Below, in pieces: positions 10,505 to 21,835 of a stretch of DNA of 64,000 nucleotides. Source of the DNA: Bidens hawaiensis (Eukaryota > Streptophyta > Magnoliopsida > Asterales > Asteraceae); assembly GCA_021521415.1 (NCBI GenBank), contig JAIQDT010003008.1, positions 124,001 to 188,000 on the forward strand, read 5' to 3'. The number at the start of each line of letters is the position of its first letter. Position 1 is the first letter of the stretch. A program made the position numbers and the translations under genes. A model generated the notes under the pieces. It was not told the origin of the DNA and ran no database searches. It saw nothing but the letters and a program-made list of their open reading frames with translations.

Positions 10505-10770
10505 GGGTTGTTCATGAGTCGAGCTAGGGTGGTTTTGAGCTCGATATCAAAATTAAACAAGACAGCTCAGCTAGGCTTGATGTCAATCATAAAGTTAAAC
10601 TAGCCTAAGATCGAACCAACGAGCCGAGCTTGGGTCGACTTGGCTGGTTACAAAAATGAGCTAACTCAGCTCATGTCGTTTCAACTCAAGTTTTCTAACT
10701 AGTTTTATTCGAGCTTTTATCGAGCGAGCATTTAGCCCGAGTTTCAAGTTGCGAGCTTTTTGAACTGCCG
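10505..10770. mobile_element. hAT-type MITE rich in AGCTCG words (decayed)
   Basis: It starts TAGGGTTGTTCATGAGTCGAGCT and ends near GCGAGCTTTTTGAACTGCCG. TAGGG..TTCA..GAGC starts with a GAGC-rich body and an inverse end are typical of a common plant hAT MITE group. The right terminus is degenerate and no target duplication is visible. A fragment with the same GAGCTCGAGC words lies near 55577-55630. Confidence 0.45.
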
Positions 10771-11103
10771 TCAAAAACCAATCACCTGCTTCTTAAGGGA
10801 CCACAGATGTCACTTACTCAATAATACAAGGACCATTAGTGTAACATTGTATCTCTAAATGATCCAACCAGACAACCACTGTACCTCCACCACCTCTCCC
10901 CACCGACATTTCCAAATCTATGAATTCATCAATTCAACAAATCCAACCCCAAAACCCAAACCCTAACCAATGATCACCTCAATTCCCCCATTAAACCAAC
11001 ATTAATCACAAAATCACCACCGACCCATTAATCAGAACCCCTTCAATTTCATCTAAATCAATTCAATTTCAAAAACCCCTAATTTTTTCATCAAACCCTA
11101 ACG

Positions 11104-12465
11104 ATGCTGGATCGCATATTCGGAGCTCGCCGGACCCGCCAATTCCACCGGATCCTCCGCAACGGCAAGGTCACCATCCTCTGCCTCGTCCTCACCATCG
11201 TCGTCCTACGTGGCAACCTCGGCGCCGGAAAATTCGGTACGCCGGAGCAAGACTTTAAAGAGATCCGTGAAACGTTCTACCAGTACCGGAGCCGCCGAGC
11301 CGAGCCGCGCCGGGTTCTTGAAGAGTTACAAACCACGCCGGAGCAAACGACGGAGACGAATAATTATGCGGAGTTTGATATTAATAAGCTGTTTGTTGAT
11401 GAAGAAGATGATGTTAAGAAGAACCCGAATGAGCCCTACAGTATTGGACCCAAGATCTCTGATTGGGATGAACAGAGAGGTGAATGGTTGAAGCAAAACC
11501 CGGGTTTTCCGAATTGGGTTAATGTTAATAAGCCTCGGGTTTTATTGGTAACCGGGTCGTCACCGAAACCGTGTGAGAATCCTGTTGGTGATCATTATTT
11601 GTTGAAAAGTATTAAGAACAAGATTGATTATTGTAGGATTCATGGGATTGAGATATTTTATAACATGGCGTTGCTTGATGCGGAAATGGCGGGGTTTTGG
11701 GCGAAGCTTCCGTTGATTCGGAAGTTGTTGTTGAGTCATCCGGAGATTGAGTTTTTGTGGTGGATGGATAGTGACGCCATGTTTACGGATATGGCGTTTG
11801 AGGTGCCGTGGGAGAGGTATAAAGATCGGAACTTGGTGATGCACGGGTGGAACGAGATGGTTTATGATCAGAAGAATTGGATCGGGTTGAACACGGGTAG
11901 TTTCTTGTTGAGGAATTGTCAGTGGTCGTTGGATTTGATTGACGTTTGGGCTCCCATGGGGCCGAAAGGGAAGATTAGAGATGAAGCGGGAAAGCTTTTG
12001 ACACGCGAGTTGAAGGACCGACCTGTTTTCGAAGCGGATGATCAGTCGGCGATGGTTTGGATACTGGCTTCGCAGAAGGATAGATGGGCTGATAAGGTTT
12101 ATTTGGAAAATCATTATTATCTTCACGGTTATTGGGGCATTTTGGTCGACCGGTATGAGGAAATGATTGCGAGTTACCATCCCGGTCTTGGTGATCATAG
12201 GTGGCCACTTGTTACTCATTTTGTCGGTTGTAAACCGTGTGGGAAGTTTGGTGATTACCCGGTTGAAAGGTGTTTGAAACAGATGGATCGTGCGTTTAAC
12301 TTTGGGGATAACCAGATACTGCAGATGTATGGGTTTACTCATAAGTCACTTGCTAGTAGGAGGGTGAAACGAACGAAGAACGATAGTAGTAATCCTCTTG
12401 AAGTTCAGGATGAGCTCGGTTTGCTTCATCCTGCATATAAGGTTGTTAAGGTACCATCTTCTTGA
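11104..12465 (+). CDS. XXT1: Xyloglucan 6-xylosyltransferase (XXT1/XXT2 type, GT34)
   Basis: A single uninterrupted exon encodes 453 residues, the usual length. The protein is a Golgi type II membrane enzyme of family GT34 that transfers xylose from UDP-xylose onto the beta-1,4-glucan backbone of xyloglucan. A basic N-terminus is followed by a membrane anchor at about residues 22-36 (VTILCLVLTIVVLRG). A stem with GAGKFGTPEQD follows, then the GMA12/MNN10 catalytic domain from about 140. The metal/UDP-binding DXD motif is DSD at 222-224 in LWWMDSDAMF. The conserved tracts KPCENPVGDHYLLKSIKNKI and THFVGCKPCGKFGDYPVERC are present. The N-terminal GKFGTPEQD and C-terminal LHPAYK patterns match the XXT1/XXT2 clade rather than XXT3-5; the two paralogues cannot be separated here. 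The leader is C/A-rich with CTAACG before the ATG. No lesions are seen. The family identification is strong; the exact symbol is a best fit. Confidence 0.95.
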   Translation: MLDRIFGARRTRQFHRILRNGKVTILCLVLTIVVLRGNLGAGKFGTPEQDFKEIRETFYQYRSRRAEPRRVLEELQTTPEQTTETNNYAEFDINKLFVDEEDDVKKNPNEPYSIGPKISDWDEQRGEWLKQNPGFPNWVNVNKPRVLLVTGSSPKPCENPVGDHYLLKSIKNKIDYCRIHGIEIFYNMALLDAEMAGFWAKLPLIRKLLLSHPEIEFLWWMDSDAMFTDMAFEVPWERYKDRNLVMHGWNEMVYDQKNWIGLNTGSFLLRNCQWSLDLIDVWAPMGPKGKIRDEAGKLLTRELKDRPVFEADDQSAMVWILASQKDRWADKVYLENHYYLHGYWGILVDRYEEMIASYHPGLGDHRWPLVTHFVGCKPCGKFGDYPVERCLKQMDRAFNFGDNQILQMYGFTHKSLASRRVKRTKNDSSNPLEVQDELGLLHPAYKVVKVPSS

Positions 12466-13786
12466 AGAAGCTGGGTGAATGAAATAGTTTGTTGTTTTTA
12501 CCACGAATTGGTATTGCGTTGATTGTATCGAATTTTTTCTTGTTATTAGCTGGTTTATATGGAAAGCAAACAAAAAGGTTGAGCCAACTTTTGTTATTGT
12601 TTAGAAACTATAGTTTGTTCTTTGTAAGCATTTTGAAATTAGTTGGCTTGATGCTGCCAAATATTGTGGACATCTGATTAATCAAGAAACATCTTGTCTT
12701 ATTATTATTTTTTTTTTTCGTATTTTTTTTCATTCCAATATGGTGTGAAATTATGATGGTGCAGTTTGAATTGGACATAAATTGTTTATGGTAATAGAAT
12801 TTGATGTTATGACTTTGTGAAGATTGCATCATGCATTATGTTTGTTAAATTAGAGAACATGGTTGATCATGGAGTCAACTTAAATGAGATCTTGATTCAT
12901 TTGCAAATTGCAATTTATGGTTGAGCTGGCTGGAACATAGATGAGATCTTGATTCTATAATATGTGGACCTTACAGTAACTGCACATGGTAGTTTTCTCC
13001 TATGAACAATGGACAGATAAGCGTGTCCCGCTAGAAGTAGTGTTATTCATAAACCGTTCAAACCAATCGGACCATCCATACCCAGAGGATACTCAAGCAT
13101 GCCCTGCTAGAAGTAGTAGTATTCATAAACCGTTCATACCAATAGGACCATCCACACCCAGTAAGTCGGTTGGTTTGAGATCTGAACGTTTCATTTTTGG
13201 AAATGTATTTTGTGTTATTATAAGCATAAAATATCTTTTCCATTTTAAAATTTATAATAAACACTAATCATTTTGAAATACAAATAAATTAATTGGTTCA
13301 AATTGCTAAAATAGAATTGTTATCCTGTCAACCGGTAAACTTGCTGGCTTGGTTAGTTGGTTTGCTGTTTCTCAAAAGGGTTGTTACGATCGGTACATGT
13401 TGACGGCTTGAAACATGATAATTTTACATGTGTAATAACAATTAACAAACACAATTATTTTTTAATTATACCCAAATCAAAGATTATACTTTTTTCATAT
13501 AAACTTCTGAAATCGTTAATTTTTTTCGTGGTTTAACACATACATTTTATTTTATTTTAACTATTTAGCCGCAACAGGTGATCTTATTTACTGGTTAATA
13601 TTAAAATATGATTTAACCAAGACAAATAACTTGTTTTCTTTTTATTTTTTGTTTACTTCATGTTCAAGATATTCATGGATATTACTTGACTTGGTATAAA
13701 ATTTTGATAATTAAGTTTTCAAAAAAAAAAAAGGTAAACATAGAGAAAAAAAAGTTTTCAGCTTATGTTTTGAGAATTGTATATAA
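12466..13786. other. 3' flank of the xylosyltransferase gene and intergenic DNA
   Basis: The first 200-350 bases are T-rich and look like the gene's 3' UTR and poly(A) region. The rest is AT-rich with no supported gene; the small open frames here carry no recognisable domain. Confidence 0.6.
13022..13160. repeat. 76-bp tandem duplication
   Basis: CTAGAAGTAG at 13031 recurs at 13107, and the following ATTCATAAACCGTTCA and GGACCATCCA blocks repeat with the same 76-base offset. The two copies differ at a handful of bases. Confidence 0.75.
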
Positions 13787-14645
13787 CTAGAATTTACCCG
13801 GCATAATGCGCCGGACAGTTGGTTGGTATAACCCAAGCGTTGTGATGGAAAGTCAACGCGAATTATCACTATTGGTTACTGTCGTTATGGTATAAACAAC
13901 GTTGAAAATCCAACCGTTAAAACCACAAAATATAAATTCGTCAAATTAATATATAAAAAACAATATATTTAAAACGATGTTTATTCGGTCGTAAAACACA
14001 AGCATTGCGGCCCCCGGTGTTGTGGGGGTAGGTCGGTAAAACCCATGCGCTGGAAAACCAGAGCATTACGACTGAAAGTCGATGCGAATTCGGTCAGTTT
14101 CTATTACGGTATAACCAGCGTTTGTAAAACCCAATCGTTATAATACAAAAAAAATAAATTCGTCAAATTAACAAATTAGAAATCTATGTATTTAAAACAA
14201 TGTTTATTCGGTTAGTAAACCCAAGCGTTGCAGTCCCCAGTGTTGTGTCAGTGAGTCGGTAAAACCCAGACGTTGTCGGTGTCGCACGTTGCGGCGGTAA
14301 GGAGACACGAATTCGGTGATTTTGGATACGTTTGATATGGTACCAGGACTAAAAAAATAAATGAAACCCCAGCGTTGGTAAATCCAAGTGTTGTCAGTTC
14401 GAGCATTGCGGCGGTGAATCGGTAAAACTTGGGCGTTGGTAATACCTGAGCATTGATGGGCCTGGATATTATGGCGGTAAGTCTGCACAAGTTCGGTCGA
14501 TTTTTAATATGTTCGTTAGGATATCAGACTAAAACAAAAAAAAAAGAAAAAAAATTGGTCTGGCCGATGGTGCGGTGCCACTTGATCCAATAGATGGCCA
14601 AGCGGCACAAAACTCCACAATTATATATAGTAATATATAATAAGA
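13787..14645 (-). mobile_element. Non-autonomous Helitron, 859 bp
   Basis: Read on the minus strand, the element begins A|TCTTATTATATATTACTATA at 14645 and ends in CTAG|T at 13787. A perfect hairpin (stem CCGGC/GCCGG around GCATTAT) lies 8 bases before the end. Insertion between A and T, TC start, CTRR end and subterminal hairpin are the defining Helitron features. The interior holds three or more diverged copies of a block with GCGTTG and CGGTAAAACCC words and an AAATTCGTCAAATTAA block. No RepHel coding is present. Confidence 0.8.
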
Positions 14646-14727
14646 TTTTCGCTCGATTTAAAAGGTATCCAGCAATTATTACGTGTTCAAATGTATTCAA
14701 ATAAATAAAAGGATACCTTGTTTCTTA

Positions 14728-14915
14728 GGCTGTGTGTAATGGGGCGTGGGATTGGGCGAAGAGGGGCGAGAACAACCCCCCCCCCCCCCCCCCCCCCGGC
14801 GATATGTGGGCGAAAAGGGGCGGGGGCGGGGTTCTTTTATCGCCGATGGGGTTTAAATAATAATATTATTATATTAATTTGACCGTTGTAACGGTCAAAA
14901 ATAAAAAAAATTTAT

Positions 14916-14956
<41 letters not shown>

Positions 14957-15599
14957 ATACACCTTCTTCTCCATTTCATACACAATTCATACCCAAATTC
15001 TTCAAAAAATTTAGCAAAGTGAATCCTACAAACAACCCGAACCAACCGACACTCGTTGAAGTCGCCGCCACCATGAGAGAAATCATCAAAAAAAAAAAAA
15101 AATGTGTCGAGGAACTCAACGATGTCATGAACGAAACCAACAAACAACACGAAAAGATTGACCAAATGTTGGAATTGCGGGAATTGAGTGAAAAATATGA
15201 ATCCCTCAAAGCGGTCGGGTCACACGAAGAGGCCGCATTATTGCAACGACAACGAATTGAAAAAATGCGTAAATATTATGGATATTAGTATATTATTTAG
15301 TTATGTTTTTTAATATTTTTAGTTATGCATTTTTTTTTAATTTTAATGCATTATTAGTTATGTTTTTTTAATTTTTTTGTATTTCTTTTTAATTTTATGC
15401 ATTTTTATTTAATTATTTAAATAAATTGGTTTTTATTTAATTAGTTTATTTATAAAAAGAAATAATAAAAAAAGACATTGTGGGCCTAACTTGTAGCCCC
15501 TACACCATTACACCCCAAAAACAAATTTACACTCTATGCTGACTGGGCGTCACGTGTCACAATTCGTCCCCAATTGTAGCCCCTCCACTACACATGACC
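14728..15599. mobile_element. Non-autonomous PIF/Harbinger element, 872 bp
   Basis: It is flanked by TTA on both sides (14725-14727 and 15600-15602), the PIF/Harbinger target duplication. The termini GGCTGTGTGTAATGGGG and the inverse of GGTCATGTGTAGTGGAG form imperfect TIRs, and the same TIR type recurs elsewhere in the window. The left part contains a run of about 21 C residues (14777-14797) and an (AT)n repeat (14918-14952). A frame at 15019-15288 encodes an 89-residue Lys/Glu-rich helical peptide ending MRKYYGY, similar in character to the C-terminal part of PIF accessory proteins. Confidence 0.75.
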
Positions 15600-15851
15600 T
15601 TAGAACATCTGTAACAGTAACAATAAAACGCCTTTTTTATGTCACATCACTATCACATATCACATAAATAGAAGTTTCGTTTCCCTTTTAACCTCTAGTG
15701 AAATGAAGCCTCTACAATTATTACATAAATTGTTTACATTAATATACACATAATATTAGATAGCATAATTAAAAGGATAAGTATTTTTAATAAATAACAT
15801 TAAACATCAAATAAAAATTATTTTATTAAAAGTCATCAAACTCTAACATGA

Positions 15852-16274
15852 TTAAACAATTTCTGTTAAGATATACCAACAAATAAGTTTCCTGAATACA
15901 AAAGATAATAACCGGTGAGCGCAAAATTTGTAACTTCTTTTACTCGTCAATTCAACGATCTGGTTCATCATGGTGCGTTGGTAGATCCTGTGAAACTTTT
16001 GGACATAATAGCGGACGTCCCTCCATTTTGACATTAATAGATCAATAGAACAATAGTTTTTTCGACCCATACGAGTGTGAAAGTTGTCACGAACGTTTAA
16101 CCAAAATTGAAGACTATGATCAACTTGATCAATGTTATTGACCCACGCCATAGACAATGTTATTTCTTCATCGTCCGTCCACGGTTCGGGGATCCCATTG
16201 GGTAAGCCTACTCGGTTCACGTTGCCGTTTTCAGTAGTCGGGTTGTTTGGACTTAGATTCATTTTTGATTGCAA
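15852..16274 (-). pseudogene. PIF/Harbinger ORF1 (Myb/SANT-like) fragment
   Basis: The minus-strand frame of 140 residues holds a trihelix/Myb-like domain: PWTDDEEITLSMAWVNNID, then FWLNVRDNFHTRMG, then LMSKWRDVR..VQKFHRIYQ. This spacing of the three tryptophan/aromatic helices is typical of the DNA-binding ORF1 that accompanies PIF/Harbinger transposases in plants. After about residue 95 the sequence becomes unrelated and the usual C-terminal coiled part is missing, so it is a remnant. No matching transposase or clear TIR pair was found around it. Confidence 0.65.
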
Positions 16275-16744
16275 ATAAATTCAAAAGTTTGAGTGATATA
16301 AGAGGACTGGGTAAAAATAAGATAACTATTTGGTAAATATTCAGATACAAAACTGAGTTTATAAATTATAATATACTTTTTTAATAAATCCCAACGTTCC
16401 CTCCCACAATGGTCCCCACCCCAACATCTACTCTTTTAAAAACCGTGGATGCAAAAAGGTTGGCGAAAACGACCCCGCTTTAGCGGCTTGAGGGTGTTTT
16501 GGATTTTATTGACAAAGATATCAAATAATCAACACGTAACACGTAAGGCATATGATTTTATAATTATCCTCGTTTTTATGTGAAACTATCAAGTTTTTCG
16601 GTGATCGAGTTCATTCCTTTTTTATCTCTATATTTTTAATTTTATTTTTGCTTTATGAAATGTTTCAATATTAGATGGGTTCTCGATCATTAATATTTGT
16701 TGGTGTTTGCTAATGATACGAAATTTATTGTTTCACTCCATATT

Positions 16745-17601
16745 TGAAGAAACACTAGATGACCCCGACAGATTAAGGATAATCTTAGGGTTAAGTAGAT
16801 GTTTCCCACGAGGGTTAGGTCCGGCAAAGATGGCTATTCTTCTCAACTTGCAAAACAGACACCGTAAGCTCGTCACTGAGAATGGGGGGGGGGGTCCTCC
16901 ACCCTCCGGCGTGAGAATCAGACTAGGTTGCTCTGAATATAAGTGTATACAGAGAGAAATAGCTAGAGAGAAGATGATGATACCGTTCCAGGGTGTTGGA
17001 GTATTTATAGCCTAAGGTAAGTTTCCAAGCAGGTACGGCCAGCTGTATATAATATTCCTTTTCCACCAACTATGGGCTACGTTCGTGTTTTTTTGGGAGT
17101 TGGTGGGTAGGCAGCGGCTGATAGTGACATTTTGTACTTGAGCGTGCTCCTCCTCGTACTATTGTCAGTGAGCTGTCACCCTGTGATTGGTTCATGGGTT
17201 GCTTTTGTCAGATCTTGTCTATTTGTCCATACCTTGGTAGGTATAGTACAAAAGATCTTCTAGAAGCGTACGGACTGGCTCTTTTGGGCGGGAATATTCC
17301 CGCCCTGCTCATTCCTTCTTCAGGTGACATTACTGAAGTATAAGAGTTAGTGCCTTATACGTGTAGCCTTACTGTTAGTGCGGGTAGCCTTCCTTCTTGG
17401 CTTGTACCCACAGCTGCGGGGACAGGCAGGGTACTGTACCAAGGGAGGCTTTCCTGCGGGGACAGCTGACTTACTGCGTGTAAGGTCTTCATCTCTTTGA
17501 GCATGGTGGGTCATGCGGATCCAGTTGGTCTTTGCGTAGACGTACCTCTTCAAGGTGAGTCTTGTGGGTCCAACTGGGCTTTGCGGGAACCTACCTCTTC
17601 A
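16745..17601 (-). repeat. 3' LTR of the Tat element
   Basis: This is the copy distal to integrase. It matches 39536-40395 almost base for base; by eye there are about fifteen to twenty differences plus one 8-base indel near a G run. A minus-strand TATAAATA is at 17002-17009. Confidence 0.92.
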
Positions 17602-18530
17602 AGTCCACCAGTCCATTGTTCTTCTCATGAATTGTTAATAAGTGAGGGGAACTTTTGGACTTTAAGCAAGGGGCTTTAAAAAGGGGTTTTCGTTTTTTAA
17701 GGTTCTCCGTGGGGATTCTTCCCGCAGTTTTCCTAATGTCACTTGCAGAAAATTCCCGACTTTTCTGCATGACCTTTGGGTATGATGCGGGTAGGTGTGT
17801 AACCTCTTCGCAAGTCGGGAGCGTTGAGTTTCACTTGTGTAGATTCTCCACGAGGTTTTGGTAGTTTTAGACATAGTGATCAGTTATGTTAAACAACCAA
17901 TTCCACCTTGAAGCTTCAAACAATCTAGTTCTCAACGTTCCCGCCATGCGGGGGTGTTATTTCTCTTTCCGCAAGCATGGCCCATAAGATCGATCTTCTT
18001 GGCTTCAATTCCCTGCAAGTGCTAAGTATGTGAAGGGTTTCGCCTTGACACTGTACCCGCACTTGTCTTATGGTTTCTTGCTTTCCAAGGTAAGGGGGTA
18101 TATTCCCTCTTATTTTTGAATCTTTTTAAATCTTTTTGAAATTTGGAGGGTTGGTGAAAGGATAAGGACAGTCCAATCGGTTGAAAGGACGTTGGAGTCT
18201 TCTGATGGTTTTAGTATGTGCAGGAAGTTGTGACGACGTGACAGCATGTGGTCAATCTAAACGCTTTTTCAGGCGCGTGGGCGCGAGTTTCATGGCACGC
18301 GCCATTCTGACATCTGTTGCCAGCTTGCTTTATCCACACGTGTCGCCGTGTCATTGCTCCTACGCTTTCTCTCTCATTCGCATTAAATTCATCGCGTTCA
18401 TTGCGATGAGTATATAAGGTGGAGAGGGTGTATTTCGTCCATTATCTTCACTTCACTCTTCTTTTTCTTTTAAGCGATTTCCGGCGAATTCTCATCTTTT
18501 CCGGCGAGCATTCTCCTGAAACCCGCTTTC
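17602..18530. other. Tat element 3' region holding the antisense gene's promoter and leader
   Basis: This segment separates the 3' LTR from the insertion site of the inner element. It has no convincing ORF. Its right part is GC-richer and ends in a CT-rich leader (CACTTCACTCTTCTTTTTCTTTT) downstream of a TATA box, oriented towards the antisense gene. Confidence 0.6.
18411..18419 (+). promoter_or_regulatory. Probable TATA box of the antisense gene
   Basis: TATATAAGG lies about 120 bases before the insertion point. It is followed about 35 bases later by a pyrimidine-rich start-site/leader tract. Before the inner element inserted it would have stood about 140 bases upstream of the ATG now at 30248. 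Confidence 0.6.
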
Positions 18531-18535
18531 TTTCA

Positions 18536-21519
18536 TGTAACAATTCCGACAAAACCCGGTATACCCTAACCGGTAGACAATAGTTACGTCATATTTAATG
18601 TCGGGTACATGAATTACCATAGTAATTATACGAGAATACATGGTTCACTGTATTGATTGTACGTGAATATATAATTCATCGTATTGAATATGCGATCAAT
18701 CGATCGATAGTTATTGAAACCCGAACGAATCGAGGGTTCAATTATAGACGATATCTATAATATTTAGTGATTCTGTGAAGCATTAATGCTTCGGGATAAG
18801 TAAAGTACGGCATAGAAAAAGAATTTTCGATTTAATGGTACGTCGGTACGTTAAACGAAACCTTTAATACCAAACCGAGCAAGAGACAATCGATCAAGCC
18901 GAAAAAGATGCGCAATTATTAATAACATGGTATTTTAAGTTAATGGAAGTCATGGTTTAAGTTTTTTAAAGTGGTTTTATATAAATTTCATTTTTAGCCG
19001 AAAAAACGACCGTTTTAGCCTCGTTATAAGCCGAATTAGACATTTAACCGAAAAAACGAACTGAACCAGATTATCCAAAACATTATCCGGATTACGAGAA
19101 TCCAAACATGTGGCCTAGAATGAAAAGGTGGGTCCCACCCCACCCTCTCAAAATCTCGATCGGACCAAGGGTGTGCCCTTGGCCCTTCATTTTCTTTTTT
19201 CATCAAAACATTTCAACAATCCATTCATTCTCTCAATAATTTCATCCAAAAACCGAGAGTTCTAGCAAGAAAAACAAGGTAATGATCGAGTTATTCACGT
19301 GTTCATCTTCGTTTCTTGAGTTTGTTTGCAAGAAAATGAGGTTTCAAAGATGAAAACCGATTCTTGCATGATCAAGTGATGTATACGGGTTATACAAGGG
19401 ATCTTGGTCCAAGAAAGGAGTTAAACGAATCAAAAACGAATTTTTACGGTTAAATATATGTTTTTGGAATCATAACCGAAACCATGAAAGAAATGGCTTG
19501 ATCGTGAGTGTAACTTGCTTGGTATTGTGGTATGTTGTTTGTAGGCTCTGTGTTTAGTGGTAGATAAGGCGGAAAGACGAGTTTGTAGCTTGTAGTGGCG
19601 GAAAACGAAAGGTATATTCGGTTTATGTTCGGTGTATGTGTTTTGGGACAGATTGTTGATGGTTTAGAGTTAGGTTATGAAATTTTACAGGGATGTTCTA
19701 CACATGAAAATAAGAGTTCTGTGAGTTTTTGGTAATATTTGGATAAAGAATGAATATTTGGTGAATTTAATGCTCGGTTTTGGCCAAAAATGGTGAAAAA
19801 TAGTTAAATATCACGAAAAATTATGGAAAATTGCAGATAAGCTTTTTATATCATGTATAAGTCACACACAAAATTTGAGGTCCATTGGAGAAGTCTAAGT
19901 AGACTTTTCGGTTAAACGAGTTCTAGGGTTTTCTAGCTCGGTTTTAGTGAAAATGGCATGTAAAGGAAGATTTTGGTTCTGGATAAATTACAGGGGACTA
20001 TGTGGATGGCAGGGGACATCCAGGAAAAATTTGGGATTTTTCTAAGATCGTTTGGTATTTACGACATATTTAGTGTTTAAATGGTGTTTAAAAATAGATA
20101 AACAAATTTTAAATATAGAAATTAATTCTGGAAATATTTTTATAAAATTCCCCACTGTCAAAAAGTGATTTTTGCAAAATTTCAAGATCCGAGAGTAAAC
20201 GGATAATTATTTGTGCTAAAAAGGAAATAAAAACAAACTTTTAAAGCTTAAAACGCGTAAACCAGTAAAGTTCGCCTAAGCGAGCTGACTGGTGTATAAA
20301 AACCCTAAAAATGAACTATTTTCATATAATTGAGTTAAACAAGTAAAAATAAATCATCCGAAAATAATTCGGATGATTTGAGTAATTTTTGTCCGATTTA
20401 ACAATTTCCGGTACGCTAAAGACGGAAACGGGTCCCGCGGCCAATCGGGGCGTCTAAACCGAGCTTTAATTTCACAACTTTAATTAAATTATCAGTCAAC
20501 CACCACTTTCGGGTCGTGTGTGACCAAACTCATTTTTGAAACGTAAAAACGGATAACCGTGCTAGGCACGCAAAACGAGAAAAACGACTAATAGTAATTG
20601 TGACCCTGGAACTCTAAACGACATCACAATCTGAGTCCGGAGAAGTGTTTTCTGGGTTAACCTTGCCCCCAGAACGGGTACAGTGCTGGGTTAACAGTGT
20701 CCCCAGATGTACCGGTTAACTTGGTTTAAGTTATATTAATAATGAGTGTATAGTAACGATCGTAGGGATCATATTACAGATTGGACGTGTTAACTGATAA
20801 TGATTGTTGTTACCTGCTTGCATGTGCTAAGGTGAGTTTCACGAGCCCCTTTTCCTGTATTGTTTTCAAATTTTTTCCTGGGGCGGAAGCATGTTACTAT
20901 TGAAATGTTTAAGTACATACTGAACGCATGGATATACGTGGATTTATATATATTTGATTGTACGGGAATCGTACGGAATGTGTACAGTACTGGGTTAACA
21001 GTGTCCCCAGATGTTTCTAGAAGTGTTTTTCTGGGTTAACATTGCCCCCGGAATGGGTACAGTACTGGGTTAACAGTGTCCCCAGATGTACAAAGAGGTG
21101 TTTCTGGGTTAACATTGCTCCCGGAATGGGTACAGTACTGGGTTAACTGTGTCCCCAGATAATATTATATTATGATAGTGATTTATCAAGGTTTACTCAA
21201 ATTGTGAAACTCACCAACTATTCGTAGTTGACCCGTTTTCTCACATGCTTTTCAGGTACAATTAAGATGAAGTGATTGCTTACGTGCTAAGTGCTTGATG
21301 TGTGTAAGATTTGCGTGTGGGATGTTAGGATACATTATAATAAACAGAATTATGTATCGTATTGTATGATGTGTGTATCACCTAGACGGTAATAAAATAC
21401 GAGATAATGTAATTTGAAGTTTAGTAATGTAATCAGTTTTCTTTATAAACAATGTGGTTGATATCAGAGGTGTCTGTTGCATCCCGTTTACGTTTCCGCT
21501 GCGGTTTCGGGGTGTTACA
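18536..21519 (+). repeat. 5' LTR of the inner element (2,984 bp)
   Basis: It is near-identical to 27248-30226; a by-eye comparison finds roughly fifty substitutions and short indels in about 2,980 bases. The ends TGTAAC...GTTACA form perfect terminal inverted hexamers. Confidence 0.93.
20979..21163 (+). repeat. Tandem repeats inside the inner LTR
   Basis: A unit of about 70 bases with the words CTGGGTTAACA, TTGCCCCCGGAATGGGTACAG and GTGTCCCCAGAT is repeated here, with a further copy at 20645-20712. The same array is in the right LTR (29345-29415 and 29688-29867). Confidence 0.8.
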
Positions 21520-21524
21520 GAACT

Positions 21525-21536
21525 TGGTATCAGAGC
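21525..21536 (+). other. Primer-binding site (initiator Met tRNA type)
   Basis: TGGTATCAGAGC lies five bases after the LTR end. It is the standard complement of the 3' end of plant initiator methionine tRNA used by many LTR retrotransposons. Confidence 0.9.
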
Positions 21537-21539
21537 CAT

Positions 21540-21799
21540 TGGTTATAAGGAATTAGGATGTCTTTAAAAGATACCTAAAATATAACCAGTAGCTCAAGTA
21601 TTATAGGATCTGAATATCAACTAATAATTTATAGTGACGAGAGCTGGATGAACTTGGACGGACAAGTGAGTTATTATGGTCCGGAACATAATAACAGACT
21701 TGTCCGCACGAGGGAATTCAGGGGAAGTCACGGGGTACATTAATAGGTAAAAATGGCAACATATGTGTAAAGTATATAATACTATTTATGCGTGCTAAG

Positions 21800-21835
<36 letters not shown>

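Noticed and set aside
10838..11103. TATA box for the xylosyltransferase gene
   Set aside because: I looked through the leader and upstream 260 bases and found no convincing TATA motif at a useful distance; the promoter may be TATA-less.
11560..12342. 260-codon open frame antisense to the xylosyltransferase gene
   Set aside because: It is a shadow of a GC-structured coding exon; no domain, and the plus-strand protein is certain.
14204..14490. Two overlapping minus-strand frames of 80-94 codons
   Set aside because: They fall within the Helitron's internal repeats and show no known domain.
14777..14797. Poly(C) run as a functional G-quadruplex-type element
   Set aside because: An uninterrupted homopolymer inside a MITE is more likely replication slippage or an assembly-sensitive tract.
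17347..17553. Repeated 68-codon minus-strand frame, also at 40141-40347
   Set aside because: The frame lies inside both LTRs of the Tat element and exists twice only because the LTR is duplicated; no coding signature.
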